64,000 bases of DNA from CAYVLA01 sp964549615 [NCBI: uncultured Thermococci archaeon] (GCA_964549615.1 CAZJVP010000051.1:88485-152484), one strand, 5' to 3'; shown: positions 16,448 through 25,193, numbered from the stretch's first letter. The notes: a model not told the origin generated them from the sequence alone. Numbers and translations are program-made.

Positions 16448-17701
16448 TTGAAGGTTGGCTTTGCCATCAGCGAGATCACACCTCCGTTAGGCATTCCGTT
16501 GAGTGGCTACGGGTTCTTCCGGGATCGTAAGGCGGATGGGGTGTCCGACCCTTTGTACGTCAGGGCCGTGGGCATGGAGGATGAGGAACCTGCTCTGATC
16601 TTGGCCTTCGACCTTCTCGGCCTTGACTCCCTGCTGGTAGCACGCCTGAGGAGGAAGCTGGCCGACATGGCGGGCATCCCGAGGGATCACCTCATGCTGA
16701 CTTGCACCCACACCCACTCCGGCCCCAACGTCATGCCTTTGCGAGGTGAGCCTCGGAGGAGAGGGACATACCTGCGTGATCTTGTCGAGCAGGCGGGGGC
16801 GGCTGGGCAGGAGGCATTAGACCAGGCACGGACGGTGCGCGGCCTGTCGCGGTTCCGCACGCGCTTTGGGGGCTTCTCATGGAACAGGGCCTTTGCCGAT
16901 GGCGAGGTCAGCCGGGAGGTCAGCGGGATGGTTGCGAGGACGTCCGCGCGGACCGTGGTTTTAGTGAACTACGCCTGCCACCCCGTCACCCTGGGCATCA
17001 ACACGCAGATCTCGGCTGACTACCCAGGGGCATTCAACCAGATGATGGCCCGGGCCGGGATCTGCTCGCTCTTCCTCACGGGTCCCTGCGGCGACCTAGA
17101 TCCGGTCGTGAACCGGGATAGCTGGGGACGCGGTACGAAGGAACTTGCGAATCAGTATGCCAAGCAGCTTTTAAGGGCCACCCTGCGTGGGATTTCCCGC
17201 GCCAAGCCCTTTCGGGTGGACCAGTGTTCCGTCGCCACCGCGAATTTCAGGGCACCATACCGCGTGCCCGGAAGGCGGGAACTGAAAGAGGCATTGGCGA
17301 AGGCAAGGCAGGTCAAGGAGGACCCTGACAAGAAAGCGCTCTTCGAGATCTGCTGGGCGCGGGACGGGCTCAACCTGCTCAGATCTGGCCGTTTCGCCAA
17401 GTCGGCAACGCTGTATCTTCAGGCGTTCCGCGTGGGGGAGGTTGTGGTGATTGCGCTGCCGGCCGAGGTCTTCTTTGAGTTCGGGGAGGCGATAAGGGCT
17501 CCCTTCCCAGAAACTGAAGTCCTGATCGCCACGAGCGCGAACTCCGTGGTGGGGTACATCCCTTCGGAGAGGGATTTCGAGGCAGGCGGGTACGCCTCGG
17601 GCCTTGCATGCAAGTTCTACAAGAGGTTTCCCTTCGAGCCGGGGATAGGGGTCAAGCTGGTTGACCGATCGATCAAGCTCATTCGATCGCTTCTGCGGTG
17701 A
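16448..17701 (+). CDS. Neutral/alkaline ceramidase-like hydrolase
   Basis: 417 residues beginning MKVGFAISEITPPLGIPLSGYG from TTG, the canonical N-terminus of the neutral/alkaline ceramidase domain (PF04734). Zinc-site motifs are present: TCTHTHSGP (near residue 88), NYACHPVTLG (near 175) and TGPCGDLDP with the following segment. The protein matches the N-terminal catalytic domain only; the C-terminal immunoglobulin-like domain of true ceramidases is missing. There is no signal peptide. Archaeal membranes lack sphingolipids, so the substrate is probably another amide or a sugar- or lipid-linked compound. It sits between paralogues B and C. Confidence 0.85.
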   Translation: MKVGFAISEITPPLGIPLSGYGFFRDRKADGVSDPLYVRAVGMEDEEPALILAFDLLGLDSLLVARLRRKLADMAGIPRDHLMLTCTHTHSGPNVMPLRGEPRRRGTYLRDLVEQAGAAGQEALDQARTVRGLSRFRTRFGGFSWNRAFADGEVSREVSGMVARTSARTVVLVNYACHPVTLGINTQISADYPGAFNQMMARAGICSLFLTGPCGDLDPVVNRDSWGRGTKELANQYAKQLLRATLRGISRAKPFRVDQCSVATANFRAPYRVPGRRELKEALAKARQVKEDPDKKALFEICWARDGLNLLRSGRFAKSATLYLQAFRVGEVVVIALPAEVFFEFGEAIRAPFPETEVLIATSANSVVGYIPSERDFEAGGYASGLACKFYKRFPFEPGIGVKLVDRSIKLIRSLLR

Positions 17702-18073
17702 ACCATCTGCCGACCGAGACACGATGTCATGCGTATCGGGTGGTGGTGCTGAGGCACTGAGCGTGTTGCAGGGCAGCTATCGGTTGCCAGGCCTTCTCTC
17801 AACGTGCACTTGGGATTCGGAACCCTCCTCGCATTGCAGCCACCTCAGATGCCGGGCCAACCCTCGTCGCGGACCGTGGCAGGAACCGGGTCGACTCAGC
17901 GTACGGGGGTCTGGCCTAAGAACGCGATCATGAGCAGCGTGCTGGGATCGTTGCATTTGTCATCATTAGCTGGGGAAGACCTCGCCACCCTTGCAGACGT
18001 GTCTTCTTGGGGGTCACGGGGTTTCGTTGTTGCCATGGTCTGGCCGGGCTACTTCTGGACTTGGTGACCTGCT
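17702..18073. other. Gap without a recognised gene
   Basis: About 370 nt between two convergent genes. An open frame at 17804-18067 has no family character, no promoter and no ribosome binding site. I see nothing else. Confidence 0.5.
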
Positions 18074-19408
18074 TCAGGTCTTCTGTGCATGTAGCTTGGT
18101 TGTGTGGACCTCTCTCCATAGCCTGCGGCGCACCATAACCGACCACAGCACGAAGCCCGTCACCACTGCCGTTGCGGTCACCGTCAACCATTCGATCACA
18201 TATACCCAGAGGAGGGCGCGGTCCTTGAGTTCCATGGCGTCTTTCTCTATCTCGCCAAGCGCTTCGTGGGCCTGCTCGTAGGCCTCAACCACATCCTCGA
18301 AGCGAAGCTCAAGATAGGCGGGCAGGGCGTCGAGCGCGATGCGGTTTGCTTCGTCCAACCTCATATTGATCGAGTTCGTGTTTGCGCCGAAGGAGTCGCA
18401 GAATTCCAGAAGGCCGACCAAGAGCGACTTCCGGGTGCCGAACTCGAACATGCTCTTCCTCACTCGATGGACAAGCTCCACATCCTGGGGCACGGGCCGC
18501 CGATCGAGGTAGATCATGAGGTTGGCACCGAAGTCCAGGGCGTATTCCCAGGGGTCGCCAGGAGTGCACATGGTGTGCAACTGGTAGGGCTCGGAACTGG
18601 GCCCGAAGATCTCGCCCGTGATCGAGAAGGTTCGGCCCCCGCCCGGCAGATCCCAGGTGACGAAGCCCGGGTCATCCTTGTACCCGGGTCCCTCGACGTG
18701 TGCCAGCACCAAGGATCCCGGCTTCGCCTTCACCAGGTTGTGGTGGTAGTTGTACATGAAAGGCTGGGTCCTGTCCCATGGCAGGCTGCTCATGAACTCG
18801 TGATCGGGCATGTCGATGACGAGTGTGTGGACGTTGGCCGGGCGGTGGATGTAGATGTTGCCCGCATCCTCGGTGGGAAGCAGCTGGCCTATGGCCGAGT
18901 CGCCCCAGGGCGGCCTCCCGAACGCGCCGCCGAAGCTCTCCCACCCACCCACCATGACAAGTCCCATGCCGGCCTCCCGCACGCCACGCGCCAGCATCTC
19001 GATGTGCGTCGGTGGGATCGCTTCCCTGTTTGCGTTGGACAGGATGATGACATCGAAGCGGGATGTCAGGTCCGAAAAGGACCGTGGCATATACAGCCTC
19101 ACGATCCTGTAGATCTCGCCCTCACCCTTGGTGGCCTGGATGGGCGCCAGGGCGGCCCAGTCGCGGAGCGTTGCCTGGACGAAGTTGATCGAGAAGAGGG
19201 GATCGGACCTCATCCACCAGATCGGCGTGGAACGGGCAAGGCAGCCGGCGTAAAGCACCCCTATTCTTCCGTCCTGAAGGGCCGTCGTCGTTGAGAGAGC
19301 CGCTTGAAGGGCAAGGAGCACGGCAGCCGCTAGGGCTGGGCGGCAGCCAAGCTTGTGAGCGAAGCCTGCCTGCAGCGACACAGGGGTCGTGCGGCTGACG
19401 GCGGCCAT
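18074..19408 (-). CDS. Membrane-anchored GATase1-like protein, paralogue C
   Basis: 444 residues from ATG 19408 (a GTG lies two codons earlier). Minus-strand gcgttaaaactcc at 19429-19441 is a TATA box giving a nearly leaderless mRNA. N-terminal signal helix, then the same alpha/beta domain as paralogues A and B (IGVLYAGCLARSTPIWWMRS, FDVIILSNANRE, LVMVGGWESFGG, YNYHHNLV), the RRPVPQDVELVHRVRK linker, helical bundle, and membrane helix after LKDRALLWVYVIEWLTVTAT. It is closer to A than to B in the IGCIARS/AGCLARS segment and in the DSFGA helix. No cysteine at the elbow position. Confidence 0.75.
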   Translation of the reverse strand: MAAVSRTTPVSLQAGFAHKLGCRPALAAAVLLALQAALSTTTALQDGRIGVLYAGCLARSTPIWWMRSDPLFSINFVQATLRDWAALAPIQATKGEGEIYRIVRLYMPRSFSDLTSRFDVIILSNANREAIPPTHIEMLARGVREAGMGLVMVGGWESFGGAFGRPPWGDSAIGQLLPTEDAGNIYIHRPANVHTLVIDMPDHEFMSSLPWDRTQPFMYNYHHNLVKAKPGSLVLAHVEGPGYKDDPGFVTWDLPGGGRTFSITGEIFGPSSEPYQLHTMCTPGDPWEYALDFGANLMIYLDRRPVPQDVELVHRVRKSMFEFGTRKSLLVGLLEFCDSFGANTNSINMRLDEANRIALDALPAYLELRFEDVVEAYEQAHEALGEIEKDAMELKDRALLWVYVIEWLTVTATAVVTGFVLWSVMVRRRLWREVHTTKLHAQKT

Positions 19409-19651
19409 GCTCACCGGGTTGGGCTTCGGAGTTTTAACGCTTTGCGGTCCTCATTTCACCGGGTTCCTGGTTCCTGGATGTGATGAGCGATGCGCCTTCA
19501 AGATGCATGTGGTTCGATGGTCTCCAGGCTCTGGTCGGAAACGACGTGACACCCGCTGACAGCTCGCCGCTGGTTTGATGGAGTTTGTCGAAGGATCGAA
19601 GACATATTCGGGCGGGGTTCCGACCTCGGAAGTCCTCGAGGCGCACGGGCC

Positions 19652-19723
19652 TTGGCACGGGTTGACCTCTTGGCACGGGTTGACCTCTTGGCACGGGTTG
19701 ACCTCTTGGCACGAGTTGACCCC
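19652..19723. repeat. Four 18-bp tandem repeats
   Basis: ttggcacgggttgacctc occurs three times perfectly and a fourth time with two changes (gagttgacccc). No spacers, so this is not a CRISPR. The repeats lie in a 600-nt non-coding stretch upstream of the 20029 gene. An 18-bp unit keeps the frame open in all phases, which produces spurious open frames. Confidence 0.95.
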
Positions 19724-20028
19724 ATAAACGCAAAGCCAAGCCGGTCCAATCTTCTTCAAGTTGGACGACGCTTTGGCCGGCGATTTCATACTCTTCTTCT
19801 GGCAGGGCGTCTACGATTTCTTCCGCCTGAGGGTCCCAGAGGCACCAAGCTCAAGGTCGAGGGGATTCGGTGGCCCACGGGTCGGCCAGAGATCAGTCCC
19901 GTTCCGCAATTGGCCAAAATTCTGTTTCTGGGCCGGATATCTCGCACATCAATCCTATTTGAAGCTTTTCTAATTATGCATAGAAAGAGTTTTGAGGTCC
20001 CTATGTTTTCTATGGTTGGTTGGAAAAG

Positions 20029-20433
20029 ATGGGGAAAGCCGAGAGGAAGGTGCTGATCAAGTACGACTCGAAGGGGGTGGGCCCGGACTTTTGGCAGAAG
20101 CTCTATGGCTACTCCAAAGGCAAGTACCGTTACCCCGGACTTCTGGACGATGTGCCCGGAGCTGTGAGGATGGCCAAGGGGCTCATTGCGGTTCCGGAGG
20201 TGCAGGCGGAGAGGATCAAACGCTTCCTAAGAGAACAGGGCGCTACGTTTGAGGAGCAGGGGACGGTGGCACCGGCAATCGAGGCTCCGGGGCTTCTCCG
20301 CTGGGATCTCGCCCGGCACGTCCTTCACGAGAGGCTGGAAGGCTTGGGGGAGGAGATGGACAGATTGGGCCCCTTCATCAAGGCCGTTTCGACAAGGGAC
20401 GCCCTTGAGGACTTGGAGAGGTATGGCTACTGA
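20029..20433 (+). CDS. Putative antitoxin-like partner of a PIN protein
   Basis: 134 residues from ATG 20029 (a TTG three codons earlier is an alternative). It opens with a basic segment (GKAERKVLIKYDSKGVGPDF), then helices such as AVRMAKGLIAVPEVQAERIKRF, and ends in a helical tail. It is not an AbrB, RHH or PHD protein by eye. Its 3' end overlaps the PIN gene by 11 nt, the organisation of a toxin-antitoxin pair, which is the only reason for the proposed role. A weak AT-rich promoter lies near 19963-19985. Confidence 0.55.
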   Translation: MGKAERKVLIKYDSKGVGPDFWQKLYGYSKGKYRYPGLLDDVPGAVRMAKGLIAVPEVQAERIKRFLREQGATFEEQGTVAPAIEAPGLLRWDLARHVLHERLEGLGEEMDRLGPFIKAVSTRDALEDLERYGY

Positions 20434-20932
20434 GGTCGTGCTCGATACCAGCTACCTGCTGGCCTGGCACAGGGAGAACGATAGGCTTCATCCCAGGGCC
20501 GAGAAGATCCAGGAGAGCCTTGCGAGGGCAAAGCCGGTTCGCATCATCCTTGATTGCGTTTACTCCGAACTGATCGCCGTCCTGGCTAGAACAAGGGTCA
20601 GGGAGGAGGGAAAGGCACGGGAATTCCTGGAGGAGGAAAGGAAGCTGAGGCAGGTCTACTGGCCTAGGCTTGTCTGGATGACGTATATTGGAGGTAAAGA
20701 CCTCATAAAGCGTGCCCTGGATGTGACGAGGGAGGCCGCCGAGAAATACGGGGTCGGGATCTCGCCCAACGACGCTATGCTCCTGATCTTCTGCCGGGAG
20801 AGGCACGTCCCGTTTCTGGTGAGCTTCGATAGAAGCCTTGGGCAGGTTGAGACGGTTGAGGGTAAGAAGTCGGAGGTCACGGTCGTGGACGATTCCAACA
20901 GGGAGGTTTTGCTAAGGCCAGGGAGTGTATGA
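20423..20932 (+). CDS. PIN-domain ribonuclease
   Basis: 169 residues from ATG 20423. PIN signature: EVVLDTSYLLAWHRENDRLH with the first aspartate, a middle glutamate in YSELIAVLA, then GISPNDAMLLIFCRE and LVSFDRSLGQV with the later aspartates. It overlaps the preceding unknown gene by 11 nt and probably depends on it for translation and control. Likely cuts RNA. This is the second PIN unit in the window, and its partner differs in kind from the VapB at 14566. Confidence 0.8.
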   Translation: MATEVVLDTSYLLAWHRENDRLHPRAEKIQESLARAKPVRIILDCVYSELIAVLARTRVREEGKAREFLEEERKLRQVYWPRLVWMTYIGGKDLIKRALDVTREAAEKYGVGISPNDAMLLIFCRERHVPFLVSFDRSLGQVETVEGKKSEVTVVDDSNREVLLRPGSV

Positions 20933-21130
20933 CCGGAACCCCGTCGAGCCAGGGAGCGTCCTCGCCGGGCGAAAAAGTCTGGCTCTGCACGAGAGCCGGT
21001 TGACTGCCGCCGCGCCCTTGACGGGAGATCGGGCTCCTTGCCCCTGCTGGCCAGACAGCCCCCAGTAAAGGTTCGGCACCGCAGCGTCCCCTACGATGGC
21101 TTCGGTGCACATCCTGTTACGGTGGGTTCG

Positions 21131-22636
21131 CTATTTCTTCAGAATTGCGGGCTGCGTGGAAAGCGTGAAGGGCTTGCCGTCTCTCTCGAAGTCCGCCTCC
21201 CCGAACACGGCAACGTTCTTGTCGGCGGGCCGCTCGATGGTCACCCGAAGCACGCCCTCTTCGCTCGCCATTTCCACCGGCTCCCATCTCTCCGGGCGGA
21301 AGTCCATGCTGTCGGCCTTGGCAACCCAGGCCCGGCCCCTCTTTGCCTCTTTGGCCTTGATCGTCAGCGTTAGCGTATCTCCCCTGGCCTTCCGCATCCA
21401 CGAAATCTCTGGCATGCTGTCGCCTCCCGCCACGGTGCGGAAGAAGGCGCTCAAGGTGTTGAGAACCCTCGTCATGCCCGGCTCAAGGCTGTGGCCGGCG
21501 TTGGGCACGTAAAGCACATACTTGGGCCCGACTAGGCCATCCCAATATAGGTTCAGGGCATCCGTGGTCCAGTAACGGTCATTTGAGCCGAGGATGATGA
21601 GTTTCGGGACGGCGATAATCTTCCTGTAGGAGTACGGATCGACCGCCTGCCAAAGCGCCTTTCCCCGCCGGCTACTGAAACTCTCCGTGAGCCCCTTCGA
21701 GGAGTAGTCCGAGATCTGCTCGCTGTAGCTCCCCCACATCTCCAACTGGTGCTTCATCTGTTTGGGCATGTTCAGCACGTCGATCACCGCGGGCGCGATG
21801 GCCTTTACTCGCCTACCCCCGTCCACCGCCGCCGTCAGCCACGTTGTCCAACCCCTCTTCGACGCGCCGAAGACCACGAAGCCGCATATCTTCTCCTGCC
21901 ACTCCTGTTTTGCATGCTCTTGCAGCGCATCCATCGCTCTGAGTGCGCTCTTCACCATCGGGAAGAGCAGCGGCCAGGTCGGGTCGCCGTCCTTCAAGTA
22001 CTGCTGGAAAGTGTGCGAAATGATCTCATCCTCAATCATCCCGCCGAAAAGCGGCTGGTTTGGCACGTGGCTGAGCATCGCGACCGGCGCCCCCACCGAA
22101 CGCGCTAGCCCCATCGCGAGAACATCTTCTTTCCGCTCCTCGCCCGGCTTCGGTTCTCCTGATCCGCCGCCGATCAGCAGTCCCATCCAACCCGGGAAAC
22201 TCACCTGGGCCGGTCTCGCTATCCGCAACAGGTGCTTCCAGGCCATGCCTCGCCACATCTGGGAGGTCAAGACGATGTCGCTCAGCGAGCCGCCCGCAAC
22301 CTCCTTCGATGGTCCCTTCTTCCAATCGAAGGTGGGGTCCGGGGCATTCGCGTAATCAAACAGCATCTCCGCAGGCGCCCCGGCAAATCGGGACCCGGCC
22401 GTCGTCGTTAGCAGGCTGCTGAGGGCTAGGGTGAACGGAGAATTCAAAGTGGTCCTTGGTCCGGCCAGCTTTTCGTGCCCCTTGGACAGACGTGGGCAGG
22501 AATGCTTGGCGGGCGAGACGTGGCTATGGCAGAAGGTCACCTTGCAGAGCCTGTAACGGACCGGCTTGAGGAGCAGCTTGCCGCACTCGAAACGCCCGTG
22601 TCCAGTGTTTTCGTCAGGGGTTGCCCTCCGTTCCAT
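21131..22636 (-). CDS. PqaA-like alpha/beta hydrolase with AN1-like N-terminus
   Basis: 501 residues. Residues about 90-420 match the PhoPQ-activated pathogenicity-related (PqaA) family: VVFGASKRGWTTWLTAAVD carries the GxSxxG-type serine, followed by DVLNMPKQMKHQLEMWG, IAVPKLIILGSNDRYW (aspartate) and YVPNAGHSLEPG (histidine). The N-terminus (CGKLLLKPVRYRLCKVTFC, then HSC) is a degenerate AN1-type zinc finger that lines up with the intact one in the 49978-51654 protein; two cysteines are replaced. A weak hydrophobic stretch (about 66-90) may anchor it. Substrate unknown; a membrane-tethered esterase or peptidase is likely. Confidence 0.8.
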   Translation of the reverse strand: MERRATPDENTGHGRFECGKLLLKPVRYRLCKVTFCHSHVSPAKHSCPRLSKGHEKLAGPRTTLNSPFTLALSSLLTTTAGSRFAGAPAEMLFDYANAPDPTFDWKKGPSKEVAGGSLSDIVLTSQMWRGMAWKHLLRIARPAQVSFPGWMGLLIGGGSGEPKPGEERKEDVLAMGLARSVGAPVAMLSHVPNQPLFGGMIEDEIISHTFQQYLKDGDPTWPLLFPMVKSALRAMDALQEHAKQEWQEKICGFVVFGASKRGWTTWLTAAVDGGRRVKAIAPAVIDVLNMPKQMKHQLEMWGSYSEQISDYSSKGLTESFSSRRGKALWQAVDPYSYRKIIAVPKLIILGSNDRYWTTDALNLYWDGLVGPKYVLYVPNAGHSLEPGMTRVLNTLSAFFRTVAGGDSMPEISWMRKARGDTLTLTIKAKEAKRGRAWVAKADSMDFRPERWEPVEMASEEGVLRVTIERPADKNVAVFGEADFERDGKPFTLSTQPAILKK

Positions 22637-22910
22637 GGTCGGCAGAGGGAATGTCCAGGACTTTTCAATGTAACAGTTCCTCGTCTCGACAAAACGAGAT
22701 GCATGGTCCAGTGCTCTCGTCCAGCCTCGTCGGTCTCCGACAGGGTGGACTTTCTGTACCTGGCGACATGTGCCTTTCGCTGTGGTAAGGTCCCCTGAAG
22801 AGGGTGGGAATCCAGCACAGCCGGCGTGCAGGAATCTACGAACCGGTCAGACAACCCGTCACACAGACCGACAAGAAGGAGCATTCGGTGATCATTCATC
22901 TTGGGCCTAG

Positions 22911-22984
22911 AGCCCCGGGCGGGATTCGGACCCGCGACCTCCTGCTTACCAAGCAGGCGCCATAGCCGACTAAGCCACCGGGGC
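22911..22984 (-). tRNA. tRNA-Thr (GGT anticodon)
   Basis: The minus strand folds as a full cloverleaf of 74 nt without CCA: acceptor GCCCCGG/CCGGGGC, D arm from GGCTTAGTCGG, anticodon arm CCTGC-TTGGTAA-GCAGG (GGT), variable AGGTC, T arm GCGGG-TCCGAAT-CCCGC. No intron. It reads ACC and ACU codons. Its first 15 nt overlap the end of truA, whose TAG stop lies in the D arm. Confidence 0.95.
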
Positions 22985-23788
22985 ACACCTGGCTATGCCG
23001 TCAAGAAGCGTCTTTCTAAGGGCAAGTGCCAGTTCCAGCCCCCTTCCGGATGCGTCTAAAAACTCTTTTGCCCTGAGCAGCGAATCGCCCTCGACCCGGA
23101 AGCGTACATGAGGATACTCGATTTCCCATAGTATCAAGTTCTCAGGGGGTGCAGGCTTGAGGGCCAAATGCGTTCGGCCAGCAAGCGCGTCCCGGACTCT
23201 GCTCTCCTCAAGACGGTTTGTGGCGACGAGTTCGATCGCGGAGACGATCTTGCGCACCTGCGCCCAGAGGAATCCTTTGGCTCGGAAGTACAGCCGAGGA
23301 GGATTCGTCCTCTCGACGTGGATTTCCTCGATCTCCCTGACCGTCGCACGTTGGGAGGGCCGGCTAAACTGGGCGAAGTCATGTTCGCCCAAGAATATTC
23401 TGCAGGCGGATTCGAGTGCCGACACATCAACATGGGGGTTGTGGAAGAGGTAAAGGTAGGTTTTCGACGTCGCATGCGTCCGCGGGCTAAAGCTGTCGGG
23501 GACGTCGGCCCACGCCCAGGCGAAGATGTCACGGGGGAGCTTCGAGTTCAGCCTCTTGACGATCGCCTTTGCCGGGTCCATGGGGCGAAAGGCTACGACC
23601 TGGCCCAAGGCGCTGACGCCCCGGTCGGTCCTGCCCGCCGAGGCAAACTCCGATTTGCGTGGGTCAAGGATCAATCCGCAGTCCTTCAGTGCACGGATGA
23701 CGCAGCCCTCAACCGTCGATCTGTCCGGCTGCCGCTGATAGCCATAGTAGTTCTGACCGACGTAGCCAAACTTCACCGCAACCTTCAT
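22970..23788 (-). CDS. truA: tRNA pseudouridine synthase TruA
   Basis: 272 residues. TruA makes pseudouridine at positions 38-40 of tRNA anticodon arms. The catalytic motif ASAGRTDRGVSA with its aspartate is near residue 52; the N-terminal GYVGQNYYGYQRQP and the later RAKGFLWAQVRKIV block are also typical. The gene lies 13 nt after TraB and runs into the co-oriented tRNA-Thr by 15 nt, so the three probably form one transcript. Processing of the tRNA 5' end would clip the truA mRNA within its last codons. Confidence 0.95.
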   Translation of the reverse strand: MKVAVKFGYVGQNYYGYQRQPDRSTVEGCVIRALKDCGLILDPRKSEFASAGRTDRGVSALGQVVAFRPMDPAKAIVKRLNSKLPRDIFAWAWADVPDSFSPRTHATSKTYLYLFHNPHVDVSALESACRIFLGEHDFAQFSRPSQRATVREIEEIHVERTNPPRLYFRAKGFLWAQVRKIVSAIELVATNRLEESRVRDALAGRTHLALKPAPPENLILWEIEYPHVRFRVEGDSLLRAKEFLDASGRGLELALALRKTLLDGIARCAPVA

Positions 23789-23801
23789 GGAGGCTCACAT
23801 T

Positions 23802-25040
23802 CTAACGGAGGGAGAGAATCAGGATTATGATCGCAATGCTGATGAAGGCGACGCTCATGACCCTGCCGAGGACCATGCCGATCACTATCACCGCCCCGGC
23901 CGTCGCGCCCATATTGGTGAATGCCGCAACAAGCAGGACCTTGGTCAGCCTGTTGGTCCAGAACGTGCTCACCTTCCTTATCTCCCTCAGGCCGTGGAAG
24001 TCCTTGACTTGGGGAGGGTTGACGAGGATCTGCACGTAGCCCGATATCCAACCCGTGGCGATTAGGGGATTGAGGATGCCGAATGGGGCAGCGATGAAGG
24101 CTGCGGCGATCGCTAGGGGATGTGCTAGGGCCGCGAGGGCGCCAAGGGCAGACAGGCCACCTCCGATCAAGAGGAGCTTCTCCATGATCTCCAGGAACTT
24201 GGGCCAACCTTGTGAGTAGATAGTCCAGATGAAGATGGCAAGGAAGGCGACCGGAATCAGATATCCCGCGAGCTTCAGCGAGAAGACGCTGCTTGGGATC
24301 TTCTCGAGCTCGGCGAGGTCCGCTTCCCGCCCGCGCTGCAGGTTTTCCACAAGGCCGTTGAGGTGCCCGGCGCCCACCACGGCGACGATGGTCCGGCCCG
24401 GACTCGCCTCGGCGAGCTGGCGCAACCTGCCTGCGATGTAGAGGTCCCTCTCATCCACCAAAACCTCCTTGGCCTTGGGAGCCAGCTTGCCCAGCTCCTC
24501 CATCATCTCGGTGATAATGTCCTGCCTCTTGAGCATCTCGATGTCGATCTGCTGCGCATCTGAGGCCCCCAAGAGGCCGTAGACGAGCTCCCTGAAGATC
24601 CTGAACTTCTCGCGAAGGCTCATCTTGTTCCAAGCTCGCCTCAAGGTGACGGCGATCTTTCGGTCAACGAGGGCTATCTGCGCCCCGATCTCTTTGGCCG
24701 CGCCTATTGCCTCCAGCATCTCGGATCCGGGCTCAACCCCGAACTCCTCTCCGATGCTCCTTTGCAGCATCGCAAGGAATGATTGCCCGAGGAAGAAGTA
24801 GGGTTGCTCGCCGCGGAGAAGCTTCGTCAAGGGGGTCTGTTCCCAGCTCTTCTTGTCCAAGAGCACCTTGTACCGCGGTTCGCACAGCTCCACTGCCACG
24901 ATCTGCGGTTTCTCTTCGAGTATGATCCTCCTGACCTCCTGCACGCTCTGCCTGGAGATGTGTGCGGTGCCGAGTAGGATCACATTGCTCTCGCCGACCG
25001 ATATCTTTCGGACGTTGGAGTGTGCCACCGCGTCGTCCAC
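23802..25040 (-). CDS. TraB/GumN-family membrane protein
   Basis: 412 residues from GTG. The N-terminal two thirds carry the TraB (PrgY/TIKI) motifs: NVILLGTAHISRQS, IVAVELCEPRY and VVGAGHLNGLVE, a fold with conserved Glu and His residues thought to act as metalloprotease-like. The last ~170 residues hold about five membrane helices (starting LKLAGYLIPVAFLAIFIW), as in archaeal TraB proteins. Role unknown. It leads an apparent TraB-truA-tRNA-Thr transcription unit. Confidence 0.9.
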   Translation of the reverse strand: MDDAVAHSNVRKISVGESNVILLGTAHISRQSVQEVRRIILEEKPQIVAVELCEPRYKVLLDKKSWEQTPLTKLLRGEQPYFFLGQSFLAMLQRSIGEEFGVEPGSEMLEAIGAAKEIGAQIALVDRKIAVTLRRAWNKMSLREKFRIFRELVYGLLGASDAQQIDIEMLKRQDIITEMMEELGKLAPKAKEVLVDERDLYIAGRLRQLAEASPGRTIVAVVGAGHLNGLVENLQRGREADLAELEKIPSSVFSLKLAGYLIPVAFLAIFIWTIYSQGWPKFLEIMEKLLLIGGGLSALGALAALAHPLAIAAAFIAAPFGILNPLIATGWISGYVQILVNPPQVKDFHGLREIRKVSTFWTNRLTKVLLVAAFTNMGATAGAVIVIGMVLGRVMSVAFISIAIIILILSLR

Positions 25041-25163
25041 GAAGGCTCGCCTGACCGGGATGGCTTGCGGCTTGGACCCGGTTAAATCTTTTCGGACGTC
25101 TTGGGGTGTGCACCTCGGTTGCTCCGCGCCAGGCGGCGGCGGAAGGCCCGAGCATTGCTAAAA

Positions 25164-25174
25164 GAATTATATCC
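25164..25174 (+). promoter_or_regulatory. TATA box for nucleotidyltransferase
   Basis: gaattatatcc is centred ~26 nt before the GTG at 25194, indicating a leaderless mRNA and deciding that start. Confidence 0.7.
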
Positions 25175-25193
25175 CAAGGCGCTTCCGAGAGGC

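Noticed and set aside
17804-18067. Possible 87-residue gene between ceramidase-like gene and paralogue C
   Set aside because: No ribosome binding site, promoter, hydrophobic pattern or family motif.
19652-19723. CRISPR-like array
   Set aside because: Units are directly adjacent with no unique spacers and no cas genes are in the window.
19451-20056. Open frames through the 18-bp repeats, on both strands
   Set aside because: An 18-bp unit stays open in several frames at once; no start signals or homology-like features.
22911-22984. tRNA-Thr as attachment site of an integrated element
   Set aside because: No integrase lies nearby, no partial repeat of the tRNA 3' end was seen, and the surrounding genes are housekeeping.
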